The notes beneath the pieces were generated by a model. That model searched no databases, had not been told where the DNA came from, and worked only from the letters and a program-made list of their open reading frames with translations. A DNA stretch of 64,000 nucleotides, from the NCBI RefSeq assembly GCF_026410255.1, contig NZ_JAPMLL010000015.1, positions 1-64,000 on the forward strand, written 5' to 3'. Source of the stretch: Xanthomarina sp. F1114 (lineage in GTDB: Bacteria; Bacteroidota; Bacteroidia; Flavobacteriales; Flavobacteriaceae). Numbering within the stretch: position 1 is the stretch's first letter; every line of letters begins with the position of its first letter. Below, in pieces: positions 17,112-26,169 of this stretch. A program made the translations under genes and the position numbers.

Positions 17112-18938
17112 TTACTTTTCTAACTTGTTATTTACTTTATTAATATCTGCCATTTTTTCTTTAGGATCTATTTGAACCGATTTTACGGGTTTAGATGCCA
17201 AGAAACTATAGGTTGGGTAGGCCCAAGCCCAATCAGATAAAGGTGTAGCAGTAGTTGGTTTTCTACCTTGCATCATTCTAAGGGGAATATAATAATCTTC
17301 GGTTGTACCATCTGTATAAGTAATAGTTATATCTAATGGCATAGGCATAATTCCAATACGCTCTAATATAACCGTATTTCCAGATATAGCTTGTACTCCA
17401 TAATCGATAACGTTTGTAGTTTGAGTAAAATCTGTTAAGTACCAGCCTAATTCTAAATTAGAAACTTTTTCGGCAGTACGAATAAAATCATTTGGTGTTG
17501 GATGTGTAAATTTAAAATCGTTATAGTACTTTTTAAGTGTTTCTTTTAAATTATCTTCTCCAATAACATAAGCTAATTGCTCTAAAAACACAGCTCCTTT
17601 GCTGTAGGCAGAAATACCATAAGCTTGATTGTATTCAAATCTATCAGCATGAGTGGATAAAGGTTGTTCTTTTCCAGAAGTAGCTAAATAGATATAATTT
17701 TTGTAAGAGCGATCAACTGGATTTCCTTCGTTATTTCCCATTACAGCATCCATTGCATAATCGCTAATATAACTTGTAAAACCTTCGTCCATCCAATAGT
17801 ATTTAAGCTCGTTAGTAGCTAATAAGAACTGGAACCATGTATGAGCTAATTCGTGAGCTGTAACTCCAACTAAACTACCTAATTTACGTTCTCCTGTAAT
17901 TAAAGTACACATAGCATATTCCATTCCTCCATCTCCACCTTGCAATATAGTGTATTGCTCGTATGGGTACTCTCCAATATGTTCGGTAAAAAACTCCATT
18001 AACTCAACGGTTTTTGGTTGTAGTTTTTTCCAATTTTCTAAATAATTATCTGCTAATGTCTTTTTATAAAAGAAGTGAAGCATTGGTCCGTCTGGTATTT
18101 GCAAGGTATCGTGAACAAAGTCTGGATCTGCAGCCCAAGAAAAATCATGAACTTTAGGGGCTTTAAAATGCCAAGAAAGCATATTTCCAATAGGAGCACT
18201 TACCTCTTCGGTTTCGTAACCATGTCCAATTTCATTAGGATTTTGTAAATATCCAGTTCCACCAATTACGTAGTTTTTATCTATGTTGATAGTTACGTCA
18301 AAATCTCCCCAAACTCCATGAAACTCTCTTCCAATGTATGGGTCTGCATGCCAACCTTCAAAATCGTATTCAGCTAATTTTGGATACCATTGTGTCATGG
18401 AAAGTGCTACACCTTCCGAGCTATCTCTTCCAGAACGACGAATTTGTAAAGGAACTTGTCCGTTAAAAATCATATCGAAAGTTACCTTTTCCCCTGGTTG
18501 AATAGGTTTGTGTAACTGTACTTTTAAAACGGTTCCTACTACATCATAATTTAAAATAATGCCATCTTGTTTTAAAGAACTTACGTTTATATAACCAATT
18601 TCGTCTGGTTGTAATTTTCCAATTCTATCTCCAACACGGCTATCTGGATCTGCAATAGTTTGAGATCTAATATCCATTTCACTTCCTGGTTGAAAGGCAT
18701 TAAAATACAAATGATAATATACTTTATTTAATACATCTGGAGAGTTATTGGTATAAACCAATTGTTGGGTTCCTGTGTATTGAAAAGAATTGACATCCAT
18801 AGTAATATCCATCTTATAATCGACGTGTTGTTGCCAATATCCTGGATTGTTAGATTCAAATTCTAGTGGTTTGCTTGGAGTATTGGCTGTTGTTAACAGC
18901 ATACTTAAACAAAAAAGTAGTACAAAGGATTTTTTCAT
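17112..18938 (-). CDS. M1-family metallopeptidase
   Basis: From the ATG at 18938 this is 608 residues with a signal peptide (MKKSFVLLFCLSMLLTTA). An ATG eight codons upstream lies inside a terminator hairpin and is unlikely to be used. The gluzincin motif is H362-E-x-x-H366 with the third zinc ligand Glu385 (WMDEGFTSY). The exopeptidase motif is GGMEYA (338-343) instead of the classical GAMEN. It is a secreted zinc peptidase, presumably an aminopeptidase of the outer compartment. The C-terminal M1 helical domain is reduced, as in other Bacteroidota M1 peptidases. An S8 peptidase lies just upstream on the same strand. Confidence 0.93.
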   Translation of the reverse strand: MKKSFVLLFCLSMLLTTANTPSKPLEFESNNPGYWQQHVDYKMDITMDVNSFQYTGTQQLVYTNNSPDVLNKVYYHLYFNAFQPGSEMDIRSQTIADPDSRVGDRIGKLQPDEIGYINVSSLKQDGIILNYDVVGTVLKVQLHKPIQPGEKVTFDMIFNGQVPLQIRRSGRDSSEGVALSMTQWYPKLAEYDFEGWHADPYIGREFHGVWGDFDVTINIDKNYVIGGTGYLQNPNEIGHGYETEEVSAPIGNMLSWHFKAPKVHDFSWAADPDFVHDTLQIPDGPMLHFFYKKTLADNYLENWKKLQPKTVELMEFFTEHIGEYPYEQYTILQGGDGGMEYAMCTLITGERKLGSLVGVTAHELAHTWFQFLLATNELKYYWMDEGFTSYISDYAMDAVMGNNEGNPVDRSYKNYIYLATSGKEQPLSTHADRFEYNQAYGISAYSKGAVFLEQLAYVIGEDNLKETLKKYYNDFKFTHPTPNDFIRTAEKVSNLELGWYLTDFTQTTNVIDYGVQAISGNTVILERIGIMPMPLDITITYTDGTTEDYYIPLRMMQGRKPTTATPLSDWAWAYPTYSFLASKPVKSVQIDPKEKMADINKVNNKLEK

Positions 18939-18952
18939 TTTTAATAAATTAA

Positions 18953-18981
18953 AAAGCCTCATCTTTAACGGGTGAGGCTTT
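18953..18981 (-). terminator. Terminator hairpin between S8 and M1 peptidase genes
   Basis: AAAGCCTCA (18953-18961) and TGAGGCTTT (18973-18981) are perfect 9-bp arms. On the minus strand a T-rich stretch follows. It ends the S8 peptidase transcript, or attenuates it before the M1 gene, and argues against the upstream ATG at 18962. Confidence 0.75.
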
Positions 18982-18996
18982 AGGTTTGTTAATTGT

Positions 18997-20607
18997 TTAT
19001 TTAGAAAGCTGATCTGCCATAATTAGTGCGTTATACGCATTCATTATTTTTCCAGATTTAGATAACTCTCCAATAGGTTTAATATTATCAGTATCTCCAG
19101 CAACAACTACTTTAGTTGTTAAAGCTAAACCAGAATCCATAAGGATTTGTTTTACTTGAGCTCCTGATAATTTTGGATAATAAGAACGAATTAATGCAGC
19201 AACACCCGCTACTGCTGGAGCAGCCATAGATGTTCCACCCATTGTTTTATATTCATTTTCTGGAGTTGTAGAGTATATTTTAGCACCTGGTGCAAAAACG
19301 TCTACATTTATTTTTCCGTAGTTAGAAAAACCAGCAACCATATTAGCTCCGTATTTAGGCTCTAAAGCTCCAACAGTAATAAAAGTATCTGATACTTCAG
19401 GACCATTATCTACTTGATCGTTTGGATAACAAGCTATTTGATCTAAATCGTCTCCATCGTTTCCAGCTGCGTTTACAAAAATAACATCGTGTTTACCAGC
19501 ATAAGTAATAGCATCTCTTACCCATTGACTGTGTGGTGAGTAATATTTACCAAAACTACCGTTAATTATTTGTGCACCATTATCTACTGCATATCTAATG
19601 GCTAAAGCAATATCTTTATCGTATTCATCGCCATTTGGAACAGCTCTTAAGCTCATAATTTGAACGTTGTTTGCAACCCCATCAACTCCTTTTCCATTAC
19701 CACGTTGTGCAGCAATAATACCAGATACGTGTGTTCCATGACTTTCACTTTTAACCGAAGGCATAACATTTCCATTACCGTAACCAACATCTGTAATGTC
19801 ATTTGGATTGTCGCCAGTAGTTCTTCCGTTAAAATCTTTATTTAAGTTGTAGTTTAATTTATCATTAAAATAATCAACTCCTTCTTTAATAGAAGTTAAA
19901 GCTTTTTGAGAATCATCAAATCCATTTCCATACATAAAGCTTAACATGCTTGCTGCTTTTGTTAAACTTTCGTCTTCAGTTTCTAATGCTTCTACTTCTT
20001 CGCTTGTATAATCTTCTTTTCCAAAATGTTTAGAAACAGCTTCATGTGCGTCTTTTAGTTGTTGGTAAATTTGATCGTATTGAGCTTTTCTTTCTTGAGT
20101 TTCTTTGTATTCTTTTTCGTATTCTGCTTCTGCTCTTTCCCAATCAGGACTAGATGTGTCTCCACTTGCAAGAATTCTTACAAATTCTAATTGCTCGTTA
20201 TAAGCATCACCTAAGAAGTTCCATCCATAAACATCGTCAACAAAACCATTGTTATCGTCGTCGATACCATTTCCAGGAATTTCACCTTTATTAGTCCATA
20301 AAACGCCATTTAGGTCTTCGTGTTCGATATCAATTCCAGAATCGATTACTGCCACAATTACCACTTCTCCCTTTTTGTTTTTAATAAGCTCTGTATAAGC
20401 TTTTTCAACACTCATTCCAGGAATGGTATCTGCAACAAGGTCTAAATGTCCCCAAGTGTGTTTCTCTAATTCTGTTAATTCCGATACCTTTAAAGGCACT
20501 GAATCAATATTTTCAACAGGAGTTGATACAATTTCTGCACCTCCACCACAACTAGATAGAGTGACTGCTAGTAGTCCTGAAAATAAAAAGGGTTTCAATA
20601 ATTTCAT
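18997..20607 (-). CDS. Subtilisin-family (S8) lipoprotein peptidase
   Basis: A 536-residue serine peptidase anchored as a lipoprotein: signal peptide with Cys20 (TLSSCGGG). The catalytic triad is seen as Asp89 (VIDSGID), His in ESHGTHVSG (about 290) and Ser in GGTSMAAPAVAG (about 460). Between the Asp and His regions is a long insertion (about 105-275). It starts with GIDDDNNGFVDDVYGWNF and continues as a charged helical stretch (YEKEYKETQERKAQYDQIY), probably a coiled-coil arm. Such Bacteroidota subtilases are envelope or surface peptidases. It follows the MBL gene by 14 nt; a hairpin separates it from the M1 peptidase. Confidence 0.94.
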   Translation of the reverse strand: MKLLKPFLFSGLLAVTLSSCGGGAEIVSTPVENIDSVPLKVSELTELEKHTWGHLDLVADTIPGMSVEKAYTELIKNKKGEVVIVAVIDSGIDIEHEDLNGVLWTNKGEIPGNGIDDDNNGFVDDVYGWNFLGDAYNEQLEFVRILASGDTSSPDWERAEAEYEKEYKETQERKAQYDQIYQQLKDAHEAVSKHFGKEDYTSEEVEALETEDESLTKAASMLSFMYGNGFDDSQKALTSIKEGVDYFNDKLNYNLNKDFNGRTTGDNPNDITDVGYGNGNVMPSVKSESHGTHVSGIIAAQRGNGKGVDGVANNVQIMSLRAVPNGDEYDKDIALAIRYAVDNGAQIINGSFGKYYSPHSQWVRDAITYAGKHDVIFVNAAGNDGDDLDQIACYPNDQVDNGPEVSDTFITVGALEPKYGANMVAGFSNYGKINVDVFAPGAKIYSTTPENEYKTMGGTSMAAPAVAGVAALIRSYYPKLSGAQVKQILMDSGLALTTKVVVAGDTDNIKPIGELSKSGKIMNAYNALIMADQLSK

Positions 20608-20621
20608 TTTAATATTAAGTA

Positions 20622-21482
20622 TTAGTTAAAAATTTCATTACTAGTATAAACATTATTTAGTCGCACGCCTTTATCAGTATGTTTTACCGTAATAATTTCG
20701 TTATGTGCATCGTGCTCCAAAAATAAGTAATAATTATTATCTGCTGCTAAATTCAAGAATTTTTCTTTTTCATCTAAAGTTAGCAAAGGTCTTGTGTCGT
20801 AACCCATTACAAAGGGTAGAGGCAAATGCCCAGCTGTAGGTAATAAGTCTGCAACAAAACAAATGGTTTTTCCTTTGTAATTTATCATTGGAATCATTTG
20901 CTTATCTGTATGTCCGTTAGCGAAGAATATATCGAAACCTAAGGCACTATTTTTTAGAATATCTGTTTCTGGAAGCGATGTAAACTTTAATTGACCACTT
21001 TCTTCCATTGGTAAAATGTTTTCCTTTAAAAAAGAGGCCTTCTCTCTGTTATTTGGCTGTGTAGCCCATTGCCAATGATCTTTATTACTCCAGAAATGTG
21101 CATTTTTAAAAGCAGGTTCATATCCTGTTCTATCTTTATTCCATTGAATAGATCCTCCACAATGATCAAAATGAAGATGGGTCATAAACACATCCGTAAT
21201 ATCATCTCTATGAAAACCAAATTGTTTTAAAGACTTATCAATGCTATTGTCGCCCCAAAGAAAGTAATAACCAAAAAATTTATCGCTTTGTTTATTACCC
21301 ATGCCTGTATCGACCAAGATTAGCTTGTTGCCGTCTTCTATAAGCATGCAACGAGCAGAAATATCAATCATGTTGTTATTATCTGCTGGATTGGTTCTTT
21401 GCCATAAAGATTTTGGAACAACCCCAAACATGGCACCACCATCCAATTTAAAATTTCCGGATTCTATAGGATATAAATTCAT
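20622..21482 (-). CDS. MBL-fold metallohydrolase
   Basis: A 286-residue metallo-beta-lactamase-fold hydrolase with the binuclear zinc motif H102-x-H104-x-D106-H107 (THLHFDHCGG). A second His lies in ANGHTDKQM, an Asp in FVADLLPT, and a late His in LEHDAHNE. There is no signal peptide, so it acts in the cytoplasm. The layout resembles the AHL-lactonase/AttM-like subgroup, but substrate cannot be assigned. It heads a leftward group with the S8 and M1 peptidases. The intergenic gap to the S8 gene is only 14 nt. Confidence 0.9.
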   Translation of the reverse strand: MNLYPIESGNFKLDGGAMFGVVPKSLWQRTNPADNNNMIDISARCMLIEDGNKLILVDTGMGNKQSDKFFGYYFLWGDNSIDKSLKQFGFHRDDITDVFMTHLHFDHCGGSIQWNKDRTGYEPAFKNAHFWSNKDHWQWATQPNNREKASFLKENILPMEESGQLKFTSLPETDILKNSALGFDIFFANGHTDKQMIPMINYKGKTICFVADLLPTAGHLPLPFVMGYDTRPLLTLDEKEKFLNLAADNNYYLFLEHDAHNEIITVKHTDKGVRLNNVYTSNEIFN

Positions 21483-21626
21483 ATGGACTGCAAATTACTA
21501 AAAGACTTAGTATAAGTGAAAATTATGTGATGATATTAGTTGTTTTTTAACATTTATAAAAGGAATACTAGTCTAGATTTAATTTGTTGCTATGGAAATT
21601 AATTATAATTTTATAAAAAACATAGA

Positions 21627-21977
21627 ATGAAAAATTTAACTCCGAGTCCACTTAAGATTAGAAAAATGAAATTACTTCGTTTTGGTCGTGATTTTAAACC
21701 AGACGATGAGGTTATTTTAAGAGATTATTTGGCAATAGAACGCACGCGTTTAGCCAATGAGCGAACGTTGTTATCTTATATCAGATCGTCTTTGTATCTA
21801 TTGCTTGGAGGAATTGCTTTTTTTCAACTTAAGGATTTTCCAAATTTTAAATTCTTGGGTTTACTTTCCTTAATTTTTTCAGTCCTTTTTTTTGTCATTG
21901 GCGTGTACAGGTTTATCTTACTTAAAAAGAGCTTAAAACGGTTGTATTATACATCTGAAGCTAAAAATGAAGACTAA
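21627..21977 (+). CDS. DUF202 family membrane protein
   Basis: A 116-residue small inner-membrane protein of the DUF202 family. The conserved block RDYLAIERTRLANERTLLSY lies at about 32-51. Two hydrophobic helices follow, about 56-72 and 80-102. No function is known for the family. An internal ATG at 21666 (MKLLRFGRDF) could be the real start and would remove 13 residues ahead of the conserved block. It is a single gene, 204 nt before the antiporter gene on the same strand. Confidence 0.85.
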   Translation: MKNLTPSPLKIRKMKLLRFGRDFKPDDEVILRDYLAIERTRLANERTLLSYIRSSLYLLLGGIAFFQLKDFPNFKFLGLLSLIFSVLFFVIGVYRFILLKKSLKRLYYTSEAKNED

Positions 21978-22181
21978 ATCTAGTTGATTTTATATTTTCA
22001 TTCTTTTTAACGTATTAATAGCATTAAATATATAGCTGTAAAATAAAAAAACATTATTTTGCCATTGTTTTTTTATTAAAATAACCATCTCTACTTAGAT
22101 TATTTTAAAAAACTTAAGCTGTTATTCCAATAGGATTATTTTAGTTTTTAAATCTAAGAGATGATACTTTAGAACATATAT

Positions 22182-24059
22182 ATGGTTGAATTAGCGGGCA
22201 TTATTATACTTGGAATCTTAGCACAATGGGTAGCGTGGAAATTAAAAATTCCAGCTATTTTACCTTTAATTCTTATTGGTTTATTGGTTGGGCCTATTGC
22301 AGCAGAGTTTTTAAGTGATGATGGAACAAAGTGGATAGAACCTAGATGGAATGGAGAAGAAGGACTTTTTCCTGGGGGGAGTTTATTTTACTTTGTGTCT
22401 TTAGCTATTAGTATTATTTTATTTGAAGGTGGTTTAACCCTGAGAAAAGGGGAAATAAAAAATGTAGGACCTGTTATTACAAAACTAATTACAATTGGCT
22501 CTATAGTAACCTTTTTTGGAGCTGCTGTAGCGGCTCATTATATCTTCTATTTAAGTTGGGAAATTTCTTTTCTATTCTCCGCTTTGATTATTGTTACTGG
22601 ACCCACAGTAATTACACCTATTTTACGAAACATTCCTCTTAAAAAAGATGTTTCTGCCGTTTTAAAGTGGGAGGGAATCTTAATAGATCCAATTGGTGCT
22701 TTGGTTGCCGTATTGGTATTCGAATTTATTAGTGTAGACGCTGGAGGAGAGTTTACCAAAACAGCCTTTGTGGAATTTGGGAAAATTGTCCTGTTTGGAA
22801 CAACCTTCGGATTTACCTTTGCCCACGGACTTAATTTAATAATTAACAAACAATGGGTGCCACATTATTTAATGAATGTCTTCTCTTTAGCAGCCGTATT
22901 AGGAGTGTTTATTTTGGCCGATGAGTTTGCACACGAATCTGGATTATTGGCTGTAGTTGTTATGGGAATGGTGTTAGGTAACTCTAAATCGCCTTATTTA
23001 AAGGAACTTTTATATTTTAAAGAATCTTTAAGTGTTTTATTAATATCCATTCTGTTTATTCTTTTGGCAGCAGATATTAATTTTGAAGATTTAATGTTAA
23101 TTTACAATTGGAACACAGTTATCTTATTTGCTGTAGTAGTATTTGTTTTAAGACCAATAGGTGTATTTTTAAGTACGGAAGGTTCTAATTTGGAGCTTAA
23201 AGAGAAGCTATTTATTAGTTGGGTAGGACCAAGAGGAATTGTTGCTGCCGGTATTGCATCTTTATTTGGATTAAAACTAGCTGAAGATGGTGTTCCAGGA
23301 GCCGAATATATTACACCTTTAGTATTTATGATTGTGTTGGGAACTGTAATTCTTAATGCCACTACCGCCAGAATGTTTGCAAAAATAGTTGGTGTGTTTT
23401 TAACAAAATCTGAAGGAATTTTAATTGTTGGAGCCTCTAAACTTCCACGATTATTAGCTCATTACTTAGAGAAAAATGGACGACATGTTGTATTGATAGA
23501 TAGCAACCAAAACAATATTGCCAAAGCTAACGAGCTAGGCTTAGAAGCCATGAGTACCAATATTTATTCCGATAAATTGTTAGACAATATAGAACTTAAC
23601 GATATGGGCTTTTTAATGGCCTTAACTGGAAACACCGATATTAATAAATATGCCATTAACCAGTTTGGTGAAAAATTTGGTGAAAATGGATCTTACAGAC
23701 TATTAACATCTACCGAAATGCTTGAGAATAAAGACCTTCCAACAGAAGGTATTTTTTCTTATTCAGACGATTTTAACTCCTTAACTAATGTTATTAATAA
23801 ATATCCGTCCATTCAAGAAATTGAATTGAAAGATAAAGAACATTATTACGATTTAATAGACATTACAACAAAAGACAACAATATTATTCCTTTGTTTATT
23901 AAAGATCATGAAAACGATTTGTTTGTTGTAAAAGCAGATAAAGAAGAAACACTTGAGAATTTAGAACCTGGTTGGAAATTAGTTTATATTGGAAAACCTT
24001 TTGATGTAGAGGTTGTTAAGAAAGAAACCAATGGTGTGAAAAAACGAGAAAATAAGTAG
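22182..24059 (+). CDS. CPA-family cation:proton antiporter with RCK domain
   Basis: A 625-residue membrane protein. Residues 1-400 form the transmembrane exchanger of the monovalent cation:proton antiporter family, with GPTVITPILRN in the region that carries the ion-coupling site and a late WVGPRGIVAAG. Residues about 405-620 are cytoplasmic and begin with a TrkA-N/RCK Rossmann domain (GILIVGASKLPRLLAHYLE, then VVLIDSNQNN). This domain binds nucleotides and gates transport in related systems. It probably exchanges Na+ or K+ for H+. It ends at a long inverted-repeat terminator shared with lepA. Confidence 0.93.
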   Translation: MVELAGIIILGILAQWVAWKLKIPAILPLILIGLLVGPIAAEFLSDDGTKWIEPRWNGEEGLFPGGSLFYFVSLAISIILFEGGLTLRKGEIKNVGPVITKLITIGSIVTFFGAAVAAHYIFYLSWEISFLFSALIIVTGPTVITPILRNIPLKKDVSAVLKWEGILIDPIGALVAVLVFEFISVDAGGEFTKTAFVEFGKIVLFGTTFGFTFAHGLNLIINKQWVPHYLMNVFSLAAVLGVFILADEFAHESGLLAVVVMGMVLGNSKSPYLKELLYFKESLSVLLISILFILLAADINFEDLMLIYNWNTVILFAVVVFVLRPIGVFLSTEGSNLELKEKLFISWVGPRGIVAAGIASLFGLKLAEDGVPGAEYITPLVFMIVLGTVILNATTARMFAKIVGVFLTKSEGILIVGASKLPRLLAHYLEKNGRHVVLIDSNQNNIAKANELGLEAMSTNIYSDKLLDNIELNDMGFLMALTGNTDINKYAINQFGEKFGENGSYRLLTSTEMLENKDLPTEGIFSYSDDFNSLTNVINKYPSIQEIELKDKEHYYDLIDITTKDNNIIPLFIKDHENDLFVVKADKEETLENLEPGWKLVYIGKPFDVEVVKKETNGVKKRENK

Positions 24060-24078
24060 AGAGTTCTATTAAAAAAAG

Positions 24079-24132
24079 AGAAGCATTAAAATTATAATAC
24101 AATTAATATTGTTTAGTAATTTTAATGCTTCT
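24079..24132. terminator. Bidirectional terminator, 16-bp stem
   Basis: The arms 24079-24094 (AGAAGCATTAAAATTA) and 24117-24132 are perfect reverse complements. The loop contains a smaller ACAAT/ATTGT stem. It sits between the convergent stops at 24059 and 24219, with an A run before and T-rich DNA after. Confidence 0.85.
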
Positions 24133-24218
24133 TTATTTAAAGTGCCAGCCATAAAAGATTGCTGCACTAATATAGTTTTGTTTTAATCGATTTTGATAAC
24201 CTGGGTTAAAAGTATAAT

Positions 24219-26015
24219 CTAGTCATTCAATTTTAAAACAGCCATAAATGCCTCTTGTGGAATTTCCACATTCCCAACCTGACGCATACGCTTTTTACCT
24301 TTCTTTTGCTTTTCAAGAAGTTTACGTTTTCTTGAAATATCTCCACCATAACATTTTGCTGTTACGTCTTTACGAAGTGCTTTTGTTGTTTCACGAGCAA
24401 TAATTTTTGCTCCAATAGCAGCCTGAATAGGAATATCGAACTGTTGACGTGGGATTAATTCTTTAAGCTTTTCACACATCTTTTTTCCAATATTGTGTGC
24501 GTTATCAGCATGAATTAGAGCAGAAAGCGCATCTACTGGTTGTGCGTTTAATAAAATATCTACACGCACTAATTTAGATGTTCTCATTCCAATTGGATGA
24601 TAATCGAAAGAAGCATATCCTTTAGAAACTGTTTTCAATCTATCATAGAAATCAAATACAATTTCCGCCAAAGGCATATCGAAATTAAGTTCTACACGTT
24701 CTGGAGTTAAGTAGGTTTGATGGGTAATCATGCCTCGTTTTTCTATACATAAAGACATCACGTTTCCTACAAAATCTGACTTGGTAATTATAGTCGCTTT
24801 TATAAACGGTTCTTCTACTCGGTCTAATCCAGAAGGATCTGGTAAATCGGTAGGGTTATTAACAATTATAGGTTCGTCTGGATGCTTTCTAGTATATGCA
24901 AAATAGCTTACGTTTGGTACAGTTGTAATAACTGTCATATCAAATTCACGTTCCAAACGTTCTTGGATAATTTCCATATGAAGCATTCCTAAGAATCCAC
25001 AACGAAAACCAAAACCTAAAGCAGCCGAACTTTCTGGTAAAAACACCAAAGAAGCATCGTTTAACTGCAATTTTTCCATAGAAGCTCTAAGCTCTTCGTA
25101 ATCCTCGGTATCTACAGGGTAAATACCAGCAAAAACCATAGGTTTTACATCTTCAAAACCAGCAATAGCATTAGTTGTTGGGTTTTTGGCATCGGTAATA
25201 GTATCTCCAACTTTTACCTCTTTAGCTTCTTTTATTCCAGTAATTACATAACCAACATCTCCTGCTTTAATTTCTTGTTTTGGATATTGTTTTAATTTAA
25301 GAGTTCCAATTTCGTCTGCAAAGTAGTTTTTATCGGTAGCAATAAATTTTATGTTCTGTCCTTTTTTAATACTACCATTTATAACTCTAAAATATGTTTC
25401 TACGCCTCTAAAAGGATTGTATACAGAGTCAAAAATTAAGGCTTGAAGAGGCTCGTCCACATTTCCTACTGGTGGTGGAATTCTATCAATAATAGCATCT
25501 AAAATATCTTCAACACCAAAACCAGTTTTTCCACTAGCATGTATTATATCTTCAGGTTTACAGCCCAATAACTCTACAATATCATCAGTTACTTCCTCAG
25601 GATTTGCACTAGGTAAATCTACTTTATTAAGAACAGGTATAATTTCCAAGTCGTTTTCTAAAGCAAGATAAAGGTTAGAAATGGTTTGAGCTTGAATACT
25701 TTGTGCGGCATCAACAATTAGTAAAGCACCTTCGCAAGCAGCAATAGATCGAGATACTTCGTAGCTAAAATCTACGTGACCAGGAGTATCAATTAAATTA
25801 AGAATATAATCTTCTCCATTGTGCTTATACTCCATTTGTACGGCGTGAGATTTGATAGTAATACCACGTTCACGCTCTAAGTCCATACTGTCTAGCAGTT
25901 GTTCTTTTTTCTCTCGTACTGTAACAGTACCAGTATAGTCCAACAATCTATCTGCCAAAGTACTTTTACCGTGGTCAATATGTGCTATAATACAGAAGTT
26001 TCTAATTTTTTTCAT
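24219..26015 (-). CDS. lepA: Elongation factor 4 (LepA) GTPase
   Basis: A 598-residue translational GTPase that back-translocates or remodels stalled ribosomes. The G1 motif AHIDHGKST is at 11-19, followed by the [13 protein letters not shown] switch region, DTPGHVDF and NKVDLP. The LepA-specific C-terminal domain has [19 protein letters not shown] and the basic [19 protein letters not shown] segment. I set the start at 26015 (MKKIRNFC), which gives the usual length. An ATG 11 codons upstream would place extra residues ahead, and a TATATTTG -7 box at 26046-26053 leaves only about 25 nt of leader before the chosen start. Confidence 0.97.
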   Translation of the reverse strand: MKKIRNFCIIAHIDHGKSTLADRLLDYTGTVTVREKKEQLLDSMDLERERGITIKSHAVQMEYKHNGEDYILNLIDTPGHVDFSYEVSRSIAACEGALLIVDAAQSIQAQTISNLYLALENDLEIIPVLNKVDLPSANPEEVTDDIVELLGCKPEDIIHASGKTGFGVEDILDAIIDRIPPPVGNVDEPLQALIFDSVYNPFRGVETYFRVINGSIKKGQNIKFIATDKNYFADEIGTLKLKQYPKQEIKAGDVGYVITGIKEAKEVKVGDTITDAKNPTTNAIAGFEDVKPMVFAGIYPVDTEDYEELRASMEKLQLNDASLVFLPESSAALGFGFRCGFLGMLHMEIIQERLEREFDMTVITTVPNVSYFAYTRKHPDEPIIVNNPTDLPDPSGLDRVEEPFIKATIITKSDFVGNVMSLCIEKRGMITHQTYLTPERVELNFDMPLAEIVFDFYDRLKTVSKGYASFDYHPIGMRTSKLVRVDILLNAQPVDALSALIHADNAHNIGKKMCEKLKELIPRQQFDIPIQAAIGAKIIARETTKALRKDVTAKCYGGDISRKRKLLEKQKKGKKRMRQVGNVEIPQEAFMAVLKLND

Positions 26016-26045
26016 AAAATGTATTCTCTCCAAAGAACTAATCTG

Positions 26046-26053
26046 CAAATATA
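26046..26053 (-). promoter_or_regulatory. Possible -7 promoter box of lepA
   Basis: The minus strand reads TATATTTG, a full TAnnTTTG match about 31 nt before the chosen lepA ATG. No TTG is seen at -33. Confidence 0.38.
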
Positions 26054-26169
26054 ATTGTTTTCATGTTGCTTTAATTATTAATGAGTAACTAATTAGAAAA
26101 TATTTATTTACGGGAAACCCGTAAAATTTATTGGAAAACAATTTTTATATTGTGGTCCCAAGTAAGCTT

